Assembly (NCBI GenBank): GCA_964436825.1
Contig: CAYTEO010000028.1
Coordinates: 1 to 35,368, forward strand
DNA from: CAYTEO01 sp964436825
GTDB taxonomy: Bacteria > Krumholzibacteriota > Krumholzibacteriia > LZORAL124-64-63
DNA length: 35,368 nucleotides
Direction: 5' to 3'
The notes under the pieces were generated by a model. It searched no databases. It had not been told where the DNA came from and worked only from the letters and a program-made list of their open reading frames with translations. A program made the position numbers and the translations under genes. Numbering within the stretch: position 1 is the stretch's first letter; every line of letters starts with the position of its first letter. Positions 28,214-35,368 of this stretch are shown here, one piece after another.

Positions 28214-29619
28214 CGTCGTTCCCCCTGGTGACCGGGCCGGGAGGCGGGCGGGCGCGGGCGCAGGGTCCGGGAGAAGAGACTCGATTCCCGGACCGTGCGC
28301 AGGAAGATGGGGATCCCCACCAGGGTCAACACGATGTCGGCGGACCACATGGCCACCGCGGGGTCGAGCTGGCCCCGGTCGGACAGTTTCTCGCCTCCCA
28401 CCAGGAACATGTAGTAGACGACGTAGACCCCCAGGGCCAGCGAGACCGAGACGCCCTTGCCGGACCGGCCCGAGGTGACCGCCATGGGCAATCCCAGCAG
28501 GACGAAGACGACGCAGGCCACGGGGATGGCCAGCTTCTTGTGGAACTCGACCAGGTAGTCGTTGATGCGGGCCCGGTAGGAGCGGCGCAGGTCGCGCTGG
28601 AACCGGGCCGCCGTCGCCGCCTGGCGCAGGTTCTGGAGCGTCCCGTCCAGGAGGCTGCGCCTGCGGTCCGCGGACAGGGGCAGCCGGATCTTCCCCAGAC
28701 GGAGCGCGTCCTCGCGCTGCTGCGGGTCCAGCAGGCGCCACTGCTGTTCCACCACGCCGCTGAGCGTCTTGCGCCCGTTGCGCATGGCCTTGGCCATCAG
28801 GAGCTGCTGCTCCCGCGCCGCCGCCAGCAGGGCCCGCAGGTCCATCTCCCGGTCCCCGCGGCCCCGGCGCCTGCTGTCCTCGAGGTCCCGTTCGGCGTTG
28901 CGGATGTAGAGATCGTGCCGCTGGAAGGTCGTCACGTCGTACCGGGACCAGTCGGCGTCGTCCGGCAGCTCGTGGGTCTGGCCCTCGTGGAGCTCGATGC
29001 GCAGGGCGTCCTGCTCGTGCAGGGGGATGACCTTGCCCCAGGTGGCGGTCGTCACCGAGGGCGTGACGTCGCCGGGACCGTCCCGCTCGATGACGAGGAC
29101 GCCGCGGATCGTGTTGGTGCGGTCGTCCTTGCTCTTGACGAAGATCGTCAGCCGGTCGTTGAGATCGGTGAAGAGCTGCTCGCGGACCTGGAGCATGGGC
29201 CTTTTGTGGTTGATGTCGTAGAGGAGGTTGGCTAGCCTGTGGTTCGTGTTCGGGAACACATAGTGATTGTAGGCAGTTAGGGCAACGGCCACGAGGCCGC
29301 CTCCCAGCAGCAGGGGGCGCAGGACGGCCACCAGGCCGATCCCGCTGGCCTTCATGGCCGTGATCTCGTTGTCGGCGGCCAGCTGGCCGATGCCCATCAG
29401 CACGCCGATCAGCACGGCCATCGGCACGGATAATGCAAGCGTATGGCCCAGACTCAGGAGCAGCACCTCGGTGGCGGTCCAGAACGAGACCCCGTGGGAC
29501 ACGAACATGTCGACGTACCGGAACAGGATGTCGATGATCAGCACGAAGGTGATCACCAGCAGCCCGAACAGGAACGGGCCGCTGACGGAACGCAGGATGT
29601 GCCGATCGAGCAGTCTCAT
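28210..29619 (-). CDS. lptF: LPS export permease LptF (YjgP/YjgQ family) with enlarged periplasmic region
   Basis: Partner of LptG. It has 469 residues, about 100 more than E. coli LptF. N-terminal helices include FLFGLLVITFVLIIDILFRYVDMFV and LSVPMAVLIGVLMGIGQLAADNEITAMKASGIG, the conserved cytoplasm-facing coupling segment. The last helices are KKLAIPVACVVFVLLGLPMAV and VSLALGVYVVYYMFLVGGEKL. The extra length is a charged, probably helical insertion (about 240-350; RDLEDSRRRGRGDREMDLRALLAAAREQ...) before the final helices, where the periplasmic jellyroll returns to the membrane. GGAACGGTGAG precedes ATG 29619. First gene of the lptFG operon, divergent from the SprA-like gene. Confidence 0.9.
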   Translation of the reverse strand: MRLLDRHILRSVSGPFLFGLLVITFVLIIDILFRYVDMFVSHGVSFWTATEVLLLSLGHTLALSVPMAVLIGVLMGIGQLAADNEITAMKASGIGLVAVLRPLLLGGGLVAVALTAYNHYVFPNTNHRLANLLYDINHKRPMLQVREQLFTDLNDRLTIFVKSKDDRTNTIRGVLVIERDGPGDVTPSVTTATWGKVIPLHEQDALRIELHEGQTHELPDDADWSRYDVTTFQRHDLYIRNAERDLEDSRRRGRGDREMDLRALLAAAREQQLLMAKAMRNGRKTLSGVVEQQWRLLDPQQREDALRLGKIRLPLSADRRRSLLDGTLQNLRQAATAARFQRDLRRSYRARINDYLVEFHKKLAIPVACVVFVLLGLPMAVTSGRSGKGVSVSLALGVYVVYYMFLVGGEKLSDRGQLDPAVAMWSADIVLTLVGIPIFLRTVRESSLFSRTLRPRPPASRPGHQGERR

Positions 29620-29703
29620 CGTCGCTCACCGTTCCCGCGGAGTGTCGTCGTTGGGGGTCAGCCTGACCCCGTTGGTGGACGCCGTCGCCGGCATGTTCCC
29701 GCC

Positions 29704-29732
29704 AGTGTAGGGCCAGCGACCGCCCGGGACAA
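29704..29732 (-). promoter_or_regulatory. Predicted sigma70-type promoter of lptFG
   Basis: On the minus strand TTGTCC (29732-29727), 17-base spacer, TACACT (29709-29704). Each hexamer matches consensus at 4 of 6, with the key first-A and last-T of the -10 kept. The start would be near 29697, about 78 bases before the lptF ATG. No convincing promoter for the SprA-like gene is visible on the plus strand. Confidence 0.45.
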
Positions 29733-29819
29733 CGCTGCAACACTGGTCGATGCCGCGCCATTCCGGAAAAAGTCACGACGGAGCCGCCACGTGTGTTCGT
29801 CAGCAACGGGAGGGCAGCT

Positions 29820-32800
29820 GTGAGATGCCGGCCGGGGGCGTTCCCCCGGTTTCCGGCGCTGCTCGTGCTGACCCTCCTGCTGGCCGGTGCCGTCCTGGCC
29901 GCTCCCGCCGGGGGAGGCGACGGCACCGCCCGGCGATTGCTGCTGCCCGCCGTCGATCCCCTGCTGCGGAGCACGGATGATCCCCGCCTGCTGGGCGTCG
30001 AGCGGCTCTGGTGGCGGGAGCGCTTCCTGGCCTGGGGCGTCGATCCCCGCCAGGGGATCGCGCCGACCCTGGACACCTACTGGCGCAAGCTGGTCCGGGA
30101 CCGGCTCCACGTCGACCTCGAGCGGCGGCTGACCGTCGTCGAGGACAACGGGTTCCACGGCCTGACGACGACCTTCCAGTATCCGACCTGGTTCTTCCTC
30201 TACACCACGGAGGAGACGCTTCCGGGCGGCTTCGTCTACTTCCCGCCCCGTCCCGTGGACGCTCCCGAGGTCGAGCTCTTCGTCGACGACCTGTCCACCG
30301 CGCTCGCCCGGCGTCACGCCGTCCGCAACCGCCTGCTCTGGTACACGAACCTCGACCTGCGCAGCGGCCGGCCCGGCGGGGCGGACCAGCAGGGGCTGAT
30401 CAACCTGACCATCCCCATCAAGCTGCCCCGCACGCTGGAGAAGATCATCGGCAGGGGCGAGAAGACCAACATCAAGATCACCGGGCGCGAGCACATCTCC
30501 ATCAGCGGGGAGTCGACGGTCAGCAACCGCTTCACGCCCACCGAAAGGCGGCGTTCCCAGAGCCTGTTCCCCTCCCTGGACATGGAGCAGCAGCTCCAGA
30601 TCAACCTCTCCGGCCAGATCGGCGAGAAGGTCCACCTGGAGGTCGACCACAACAGCGAGGCCATCGGGCCCGACGCCACCAAGATCCGCCTCTGGTACGA
30701 GGGGACCGAGGACGAGATCATCCAGTCCATCGAGACGGGCGACGTCGGCCTGACCCTGCCCGGCAGCCAGCTGCTGGGCTACAGCAGTAACAAGTCCGGG
30801 CTGTTCGGCATCAAGGTCATCGGCCAGGTGGGGCGGACCGACTTCACCTTCGTGGCCAGCAAGCAGAAGGCGGAGAGCGCCTCCAAGTCGTTCAACTCCC
30901 GCGGCGGGACGGCCCAGGAGCGGACCATCGAGGCGTGGCGGTACCTGAACAACCGCTTCTTCCGCCTCGACCTGCCGCCCAACGACATCGTCTCCTACGC
31001 CCGGCCCGACTACCCGGGCCGCGATGCCGTCCACGAGCACATCGATCTCAACTCGATCCAGGTCTACAAGTTCGAGGGGGCGGCCACGCCCCGGAACGAC
31101 TTCGTGCGCGACATCGTGGCGCTGCCGGACACGACCGGGCGCTGGATCCCCGGCGCCCTCGCCTACGAGCTGCAGAACCCCTCGCCGGGACAGATCTGGG
31201 GCGAGTGGTGGAGCCCCGTGGAGTACGACGTCTTCAAGGACGAGAACGACAACCTCGTGGCCCTGGACCTGCTGCGCGAGTACGACTACCACGACATCCT
31301 GGCCGTCGTCTACCAGGTGGTCGACGACGAGGGCAATCTCCTCTACCAGGTGGGCGACTATCCCGGCATCGACGACGACAACCGGATCCCCGACGAGGAG
31401 GGACGCCTCTTCTACCGCCTCAAGCTGCTCAAGCCCCAGAATCCCGAGCCGTACACCTGGCAGTACGTCCTGCGGAACATCTATTCCCTCGGCGGGGCGA
31501 ACATCGATCCCAGCAGCTTCGACCTGAAGATCGAGATCAACGCCTTCACCGACTATCCCCACCTGGACCTGGACAACCAGGGCAACGGCAGCGGCCTGGA
31601 CTGGTTCCGGATCTTCGGCCTCGACCGCTTCGACCAGCAGGGCAATCCCCACCCCGACGGACTGGTCGACATCGGGGACCCCTACCTGTTCGACTTCAAC
31701 CGCGGACTGCTGAAGTTCCCGGTCGACGTCCCGGAGCCGTTCAACGCGCCGCCGGAGGTCTACACGGCCTTCGCCGACACGTCGGCCTTCGACTTCGACG
31801 GCTCCCTGCTGAGCGACAACCTGATGCCGGAGATCTACGACCCGGAGACGACGCCGCAGCAGATGGCGACCTTCTCGCGCTTCAAGTTCGTCGTCACCTC
31901 GTCGGCCGCCTCCAGCTCCTTCAACCTGGGGGTCTCCAACATCGAGGAGGGCTCCGAGACGGTCGTCCTGGACGGGCGGACCCTCGTGCGCGACGTCGAC
32001 TACACCATCGACTACACCTTCGGACAGGTGACCCTCAAGGGGGAGGCCGCCGCCAGCCTGACCGCCGACTCCCAGATCTCGGTCACCTACCAGTACGCCC
32101 CCTTCCTGGGCGGGGGGAACAGCAGTCTCGTGGGGGCGAACCTGGGGATGGACCTGGGGGCCGAGAGCCGGCTGTCGACGACCTGGCTCTACCAGTCCAA
32201 GCAGGTCGTCGGGCACAAGGCCAAGCTGGGCGAGGAGCCGAGCCGGATCCTGGTGGGGGACATCAACGGCCAGTTCACCCTCAAGCCGTGGCTGCTGACC
32301 CACGTGGCCAACTTCCTCAGCCGCCGCGACAGCGACCGGGAGAGCAAGGTCCAGATCAACGGCGAGCTGGCCACCAGCATGCCCAACCCCAACACCTTCA
32401 ACGAGGTCTACGTCGAGGACTTCGAGGGGATCGACTCCTCGGACCAGATGCCGGTCAGCCGGCTCTCCTGGCAGCTGGCCAGCGCCCCGGTCCAGGGGGA
32501 GGACCCCGGCTACCTGGTCCAGGACCCGGACATCGGCAACCGCCACTTCACTCCCGAGAAGCGGCTCGTCACCCGCTGGTTCCTCCCGCGCGAGAACACC
32601 CTGCGCCTCTACCTCAACCCGGAGCTGCGCCAGCAGGAGGCGCGCGAGGCCCAGCAGGTCCTGGAGATCTACCTGAGCACCGGCGGCCAGCCCTGGGAAC
32701 CGGACAACTGGGGCGGGATCATGCGGGGCCTCGGTCGCAGCGGCCTGGACCTGACCAAGACGCAGTTCGTGGAGTTCTGGGTCAACGACTTCCGCAGCGA

Positions 32801-35368
32801 CGTCTTCGGCGAACACCCCAGCGGCAAGCTCCACATCGACTTCGGCTACATCAACGAGGACTTCTACTGGCCGGTGGACGACAGCGGCGAACTGGTCACC
32901 GGGACCTTCAACCGCGAGGACGGGATCCTGGGCGATCCCCCCGACGGCGTGTTCACCATCGACGAGGACATCGGCCTGGGCGGTGATCCCGAGAGGGACC
33001 GCTTCAGCGCCGACTACGGCAGCGACGCGGACCCCTACCCCTACATCAACGGCACGGCGGGGAACAACCGGGAGGACTCCGAGGACCTGGACGGGGACAC
33101 CGTCTTCGACCGCCAGGACGGCTACTTCACCCTCACCGTCGACCTGGCCGACTCGGCGCTGATCGACGTCCTGCGGGACTACCCGGCAGGCGAGGTCAGC
33201 GAGAACCTCGACCGCCACCTGGCCTGGCGGAAGTACCGGGTCAGGCTGGGCGACGCCCTGACCGTCTCGCCGCCGGGGGGCACCACCCCCCAGCTGGCGA
33301 CCGTGACCCACGTGCGGATCTGGTTCGAGGACAGCAACCCCGATCCCTCGGTGACGTCGCGGCGGATCCAGCTGACCGACCTCCGCTTCCTGGGCAGCCG
33401 CTGGGAGCGCGAGGGGGTGCGCCGCATCGCCGGGGCCGACTCGCCGCTGGAGCAGATCCTGCCCGAGGCCGAACGGCTGCCGGGCGAGGCCTTCTTCATC
33501 GGGGAGGTCAACAACAAGGAGAACCCGGACTACTCGCCCCCCTTCTCGGTCCACGTGACGAACAACATCCCGGAGAAGGAGCAGTCGATGGTTCTCGACT
33601 TCGAGAACCTGGGGCAGGGCCACCTGGTGCGCGCCAGCCGGCTGCTCTCACCCAACGGCGAGGACTTCACGCGCTACCACCGGGTCACCTGGTACGTCTT
33701 CAACCCCACGCCGGACCAGGCGTCCCTGGAGGTCTTCTTCCGTCTCGGCGCCGACACGCTCAACTTCTACGAGGTGAACTACCGCTTCGACGAGCAGGAA
33801 GGCGCGCGCACGGGCTGGAAGGAGATCCGGCTCGACCTGGCCGAGCTGGCGAACGTGAAGCTGCAGGAGCGGGACCCGGTCACCGGCTGGGTCGAGGGGA
33901 CGATTCCCGATCCCGAGACCGGCCAGCGCTACCGGGTCCGCGTCGTCGGCGGACCCGACCTGCGGCGCGTCAAGCGCCTCTACATGGGGGTGCGCAACAC
34001 GGACCAGTCGCTTCCCGCCACCGGCTACTTCTACTTCAACGACGTCCGCCTGCGGGAGGTCAAGAAGGACAAGGGACTGGCCGAACGCCTCGCCCTGCGG
34101 GTCAACATGGGGGACGTCCTGAAGGTCGACTTCGACTGGTCACGGCGCGACGCCGATTTCCACGGCCTGAACTCGGAGACGGGGCAGGGGTTCACCAACG
34201 AGAACTGGAACCTCTCGACGAGTTTCCGGGTCGACGACTTCATCCCCCTGCTCGGTTTCCGCCTGCCGGTCAGTCTCGGCAAGCAGCGCTCGACCCGCAG
34301 GCCCAAGTACGTCACCAACAGCGACATCGAGATCATCGACGAGGCGCTGCGCGAGGAGCAGAGCTCCATCAGCAACCGCGAGAACTTCGCCGTGCGCCTG
34401 CAGCGCCCGCCCTCCCAGCACGCCCTGTTGCGCTACCTGGTCGATCCCTGGTCCCTGTCGCTGAGCGGTTCCCGCTCGGAGGACTTCTCGCCCCTGGGAC
34501 AGAACCGCACCAAGAACCTGCAGGGGTCGATCTCCTACGACCTGCGGATCGGCGGCCGGCACCAGCTGGGCGACCTGGGGCCGCTGCACTACGTCCCGAT
34601 CGTCAAGGCGGTGGGCCTGCTGCCCAGCAAGATCTCGCTCACCGGCAACTTCAGCGGTTCGACCCGCCACTCGTCGACCTACAACGCCACCACCGGCATC
34701 TACGTCCCCCAGCCGGTCAACCGGACGCGGCAGGGAACCCTGACGGGACAGATCTCGTACCGGCCCCTGCCCTTCGCCGACGTCAGCGTCAGCGTCCGGT
34801 CCGATCGCGACCTGTTCCGCACCCGCAAGCTCTGGCTGCTGAACATCGGCGAGGAGACCGTCTACAACCAGCAGGTCCAGTTGCGGCTGAGTCCCCCCAC
34901 CAAGCTCGGCCTGCCCGACACCTGGTTCTTCAGGCCCCTGACCATGCTCTCCAGGTCGATGCGGTCGGTGCGACCCTCGATCACGTACAACGGCAGCTTC
35001 AACAACAACCACGCGCCGTACGTGCGCCAGGGCGACGATCCCCCGGGGACGGGGAACCTGCAGAACAAGGGGGACTGGAACATCGGGCTGAGTCTGCCGC
35101 TGGGAGACCTGGTCGAGCACTTCTTCCCCCGCCATACGGGCCTCTCGGATGCGGAACGGCGCGCCAGGATAGAGCGCGAGCGTCGCATGGGCCGGCGCCG
35201 GCAGCGTCTCGGCGGCGGCGCCCGGGGGGAAGGGCGTCGGGGCGGGGGAGGCGAGACCGAGCTGCCCCGCGGCGGCGGGCGGGGGCCGGGGCCCGCTGGC
35301 GAGCTGACCGGGGAGGAGCGGCGCCGGCGCGGGGATCGCAACACGGTCGTACACAGCGACGACGACTG
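29820..35368 (+). CDS. sprA: SprA-family outer-membrane translocon of type IX secretion (3' end beyond window)
   Basis: The longest gene in the window: 1849 codons without a stop, still open at the edge. SprA of Bacteroidota is a ~2400-residue, 36-strand outer-membrane barrel that exports type IX secretion substrates. Start GTG 29820 has GGGAGG 5 bases upstream and gives a signal peptide (PALLVLTLLLAGAVLAAPA). Family blocks seen in order: INLTIPIKLPRTLEK (about 192), INLSGQIGEKVHLEVDHNS (about 262), DEIIQSIETGDVGLTLPGSQLLG, SFNLGVSNIEEGSETVVLDG...VDYTIDYTFGQVTL (about 700-740), YVEDFEG (about 866), WGGIMRGL...LTKTQFVEFWVND (about 964-990), EVNNKENPDYSPP. An Arg/Gly-rich stretch near 35139-35342 interrupts the barrel-like region. 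Other T9SS genes (porV, gldKLMN) are not in the window. The gene diverges from lptFG. Confidence 0.92.
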   Translation, partial: MRCRPGAFPRFPALLVLTLLLAGAVLAAPAGGGDGTARRLLLPAVDPLLRSTDDPRLLGVERLWWRERFLAWGVDPRQGIAPTLDTYWRKLVRDRLHVDLERRLTVVEDNGFHGLTTTFQYPTWFFLYTTEETLPGGFVYFPPRPVDAPEVELFVDDLSTALARRHAVRNRLLWYTNLDLRSGRPGGADQQGLINLTIPIKLPRTLEKIIGRGEKTNIKITGREHISISGESTVSNRFTPTERRRSQSLFPSLDMEQQLQINLSGQIGEKVHLEVDHNSEAIGPDATKIRLWYEGTEDEIIQSIETGDVGLTLPGSQLLGYSSNKSGLFGIKVIGQVGRTDFTFVASKQKAESASKSFNSRGGTAQERTIEAWRYLNNRFFRLDLPPNDIVSYARPDYPGRDAVHEHIDLNSIQVYKFEGAATPRNDFVRDIVALPDTTGRWIPGALAYELQNPSPGQIWGEWWSPVEYDVFKDENDNLVALDLLREYDYHDILAVVYQVVDDEGNLLYQVGDYPGIDDDNRIPDEEGRLFYRLKLLKPQNPEPYTWQYVLRNIYSLGGANIDPSSFDLKIEINAFTDYPHLDLDNQGNGSGLDWFRIFGLDRFDQQGNPHPDGLVDIGDPYLFDFNRGLLKFPVDVPEPFNAPPEVYTAFADTSAFDFDGSLLSDNLMPEIYDPETTPQQMATFSRFKFVVTSSAASSSFNLGVSNIEEGSETVVLDGRTLVRDVDYTIDYTFGQVTLKGEAAASLTADSQISVTYQYAPFLGGGNSSLVGANLGMDLGAESRLSTTWLYQSKQVVGHKAKLGEEPSRILVGDINGQFTLKPWLLTHVANFLSRRDSDRESKVQINGELATSMPNPNTFNEVYVEDFEGIDSSDQMPVSRLSWQLASAPVQGEDPGYLVQDPDIGNRHFTPEKRLVTRWFLPRENTLRLYLNPELRQQEAREAQQVLEIYLSTGGQPWEPDNWGGIMRGLGRSGLDLTKTQFVEFWVNDFRSDVFGEHPSGKLHIDFGYINEDFYWPVDDSGELVTGTFNREDGILGDPPDGVFTIDEDIGLGGDPERDRFSADYGSDADPYPYINGTAGNNREDSEDLDGDTVFDRQDGYFTLTVDLADSALIDVLRDYPAGEVSENLDRHLAWRKYRVRLGDALTVSPPGGTTPQLATVTHVRIWFEDSNPDPSVTSRRIQLTDLRFLGSRWEREGVRRIAGADSPLEQILPEAERLPGEAFFIGEVNNKENPDYSPPFSVHVTNNIPEKEQSMVLDFENLGQGHLVRASRLLSPNGEDFTRYHRVTWYVFNPTPDQASLEVFFRLGADTLNFYEVNYRFDEQEGARTGWKEIRLDLAELANVKLQERDPVTGWVEGTIPDPETGQRYRVRVVGGPDLRRVKRLYMGVRNTDQSLPATGYFYFNDVRLREVKKDKGLAERLALRVNMGDVLKVDFDWSRRDADFHGLNSETGQGFTNENWNLSTSFRVDDFIPLLGFRLPVSLGKQRSTRRPKYVTNSDIEIIDEALREEQSSISNRENFAVRLQRPPSQHALLRYLVDPWSLSLSGSRSEDFSPLGQNRTKNLQGSISYDLRIGGRHQLGDLGPLHYVPIVKAVGLLPSKISLTGNFSGSTRHSSTYNATTGIYVPQPVNRTRQGTLTGQISYRPLPFADVSVSVRSDRDLFRTRKLWLLNIGEETVYNQQVQLRLSPPTKLGLPDTWFFRPLTMLSRSMRSVRPSITYNGSFNNNHAPYVRQGDDPPGTGNLQNKGDWNIGLSLPLGDLVEHFFPRHTGLSDAERRARIERERRMGRRRQRLGGGARGEGRRGGGGETELPRGGGRGPGPAGELTGEERRRRGDRNTVVHSDDD

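Noticed and set aside
29710..29819. Promoter for the SprA-like gene (CTGCAA ... CATTCC)
   Set aside because: Both hexamers are poor matches at any allowed spacing, so no call was made.
29658..33623. A 1321-codon minus-strand open frame opposite the SprA-like gene, and 683-codon plus-strand frame at 30935-32986
   Set aside because: Both are compositional shadows rich in Val/Asp/Gly or Arg/Pro/Gly with no recognisable domain; the SprA frame has consistent family blocks throughout.

Overview
The window is a GC-rich (roughly 70 % GC by eye), gene-dense stretch of a bacterial chromosome from a didermic, LPS-producing organism. It carries KDO synthesis (kdsB, kdsA, kdsC, kdsD), a lipid A late-acyltransferase homologue, the LPS exporter parts lptB, lptC, lptF and lptG, and apolipoprotein N-acyltransferase. 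It also carries a very long SprA-type outer-membrane protein, the translocon of the type IX secretion system. LPS genes, SprA, a PKD/lamin-tail lipoprotein and very high GC together suggest the FCB superphylum outside classical Bacteroidota (for example Krumholzibacteriota, Eisenbacteria, Gemmatimonadota or relatives). That placement is inference. There are no insertion sequences, phage genes, CRISPR arrays, tRNAs or rRNAs that I can see.

Layout. (1) 3-2127, plus strand: a tightly overlapping run of lnt (5' end outside the window), a zinc-ribbon NUDIX hydrolase and purN. (2) 2128-2541: a convergent intergenic region almost entirely built of long nested inverted repeats. (3) 2512-4850, minus strand: nfnB-nfnA, an electron-bifurcating NADH/ferredoxin:NADP+ oxidoreductase. 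(4) 4851-5285: a divergent regulatory region with a CRP-like palindrome, a 13-bp hairpin, a 20-bp palindrome and a good sigma70-type promoter for folE. (5) folE (plus) and trxB (minus) converge on a 26-bp-arm bidirectional terminator. (6) A divergent promoter region drives trxB leftward and rplU-rpmA rightward; rpmA is followed by a classic intrinsic terminator. (7) 7827-25798: twenty plus-strand genes in a nearly gapless run: kdsB-pyrG-kdsA-kdsC-kdsD-lpxL-like-lptC-lptB-rpoN-hpf-hprK-EIIA-EIIB-EIIC-EIID-HPr-EI-pgi/pmi-nucleotidyltransferase-metK, many joined by GTGA/ATGA stop-start overlaps. (8) 25820-25858: an 18-bp-stem bidirectional terminator. (9) Minus strand: a PKD/lamin-tail lipoprotein and, upstream of it, lptF-lptG. 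(10) 29820-35368, plus strand: the first 1849 codons of a SprA homologue, still open at the window end.

How it fits together. The long run links KDO-lipid A synthesis and LPS export to sigma54, ribosome hibernation and a complete mannose-family PTS with its HPr kinase. It then reaches enzymes that would take the imported sugar phosphate (phosphoglucose/phosphomannose isomerase) to a nucleotide sugar (sugar-1-phosphate nucleotidyltransferase). A plausible reading is an envelope-building locus in which carbon supply, sensed through the PTS and HPr(Ser) phosphorylation, is genetically coupled to LPS precursor supply. lptA is absent between lptC and lptB. The least ordinary items are the nested repeat block at 2129-2541, the SprA homologue with its Arg/Gly-rich insertion, and the rpoN-hpf-hprK-PTS block embedded in an LPS operon.
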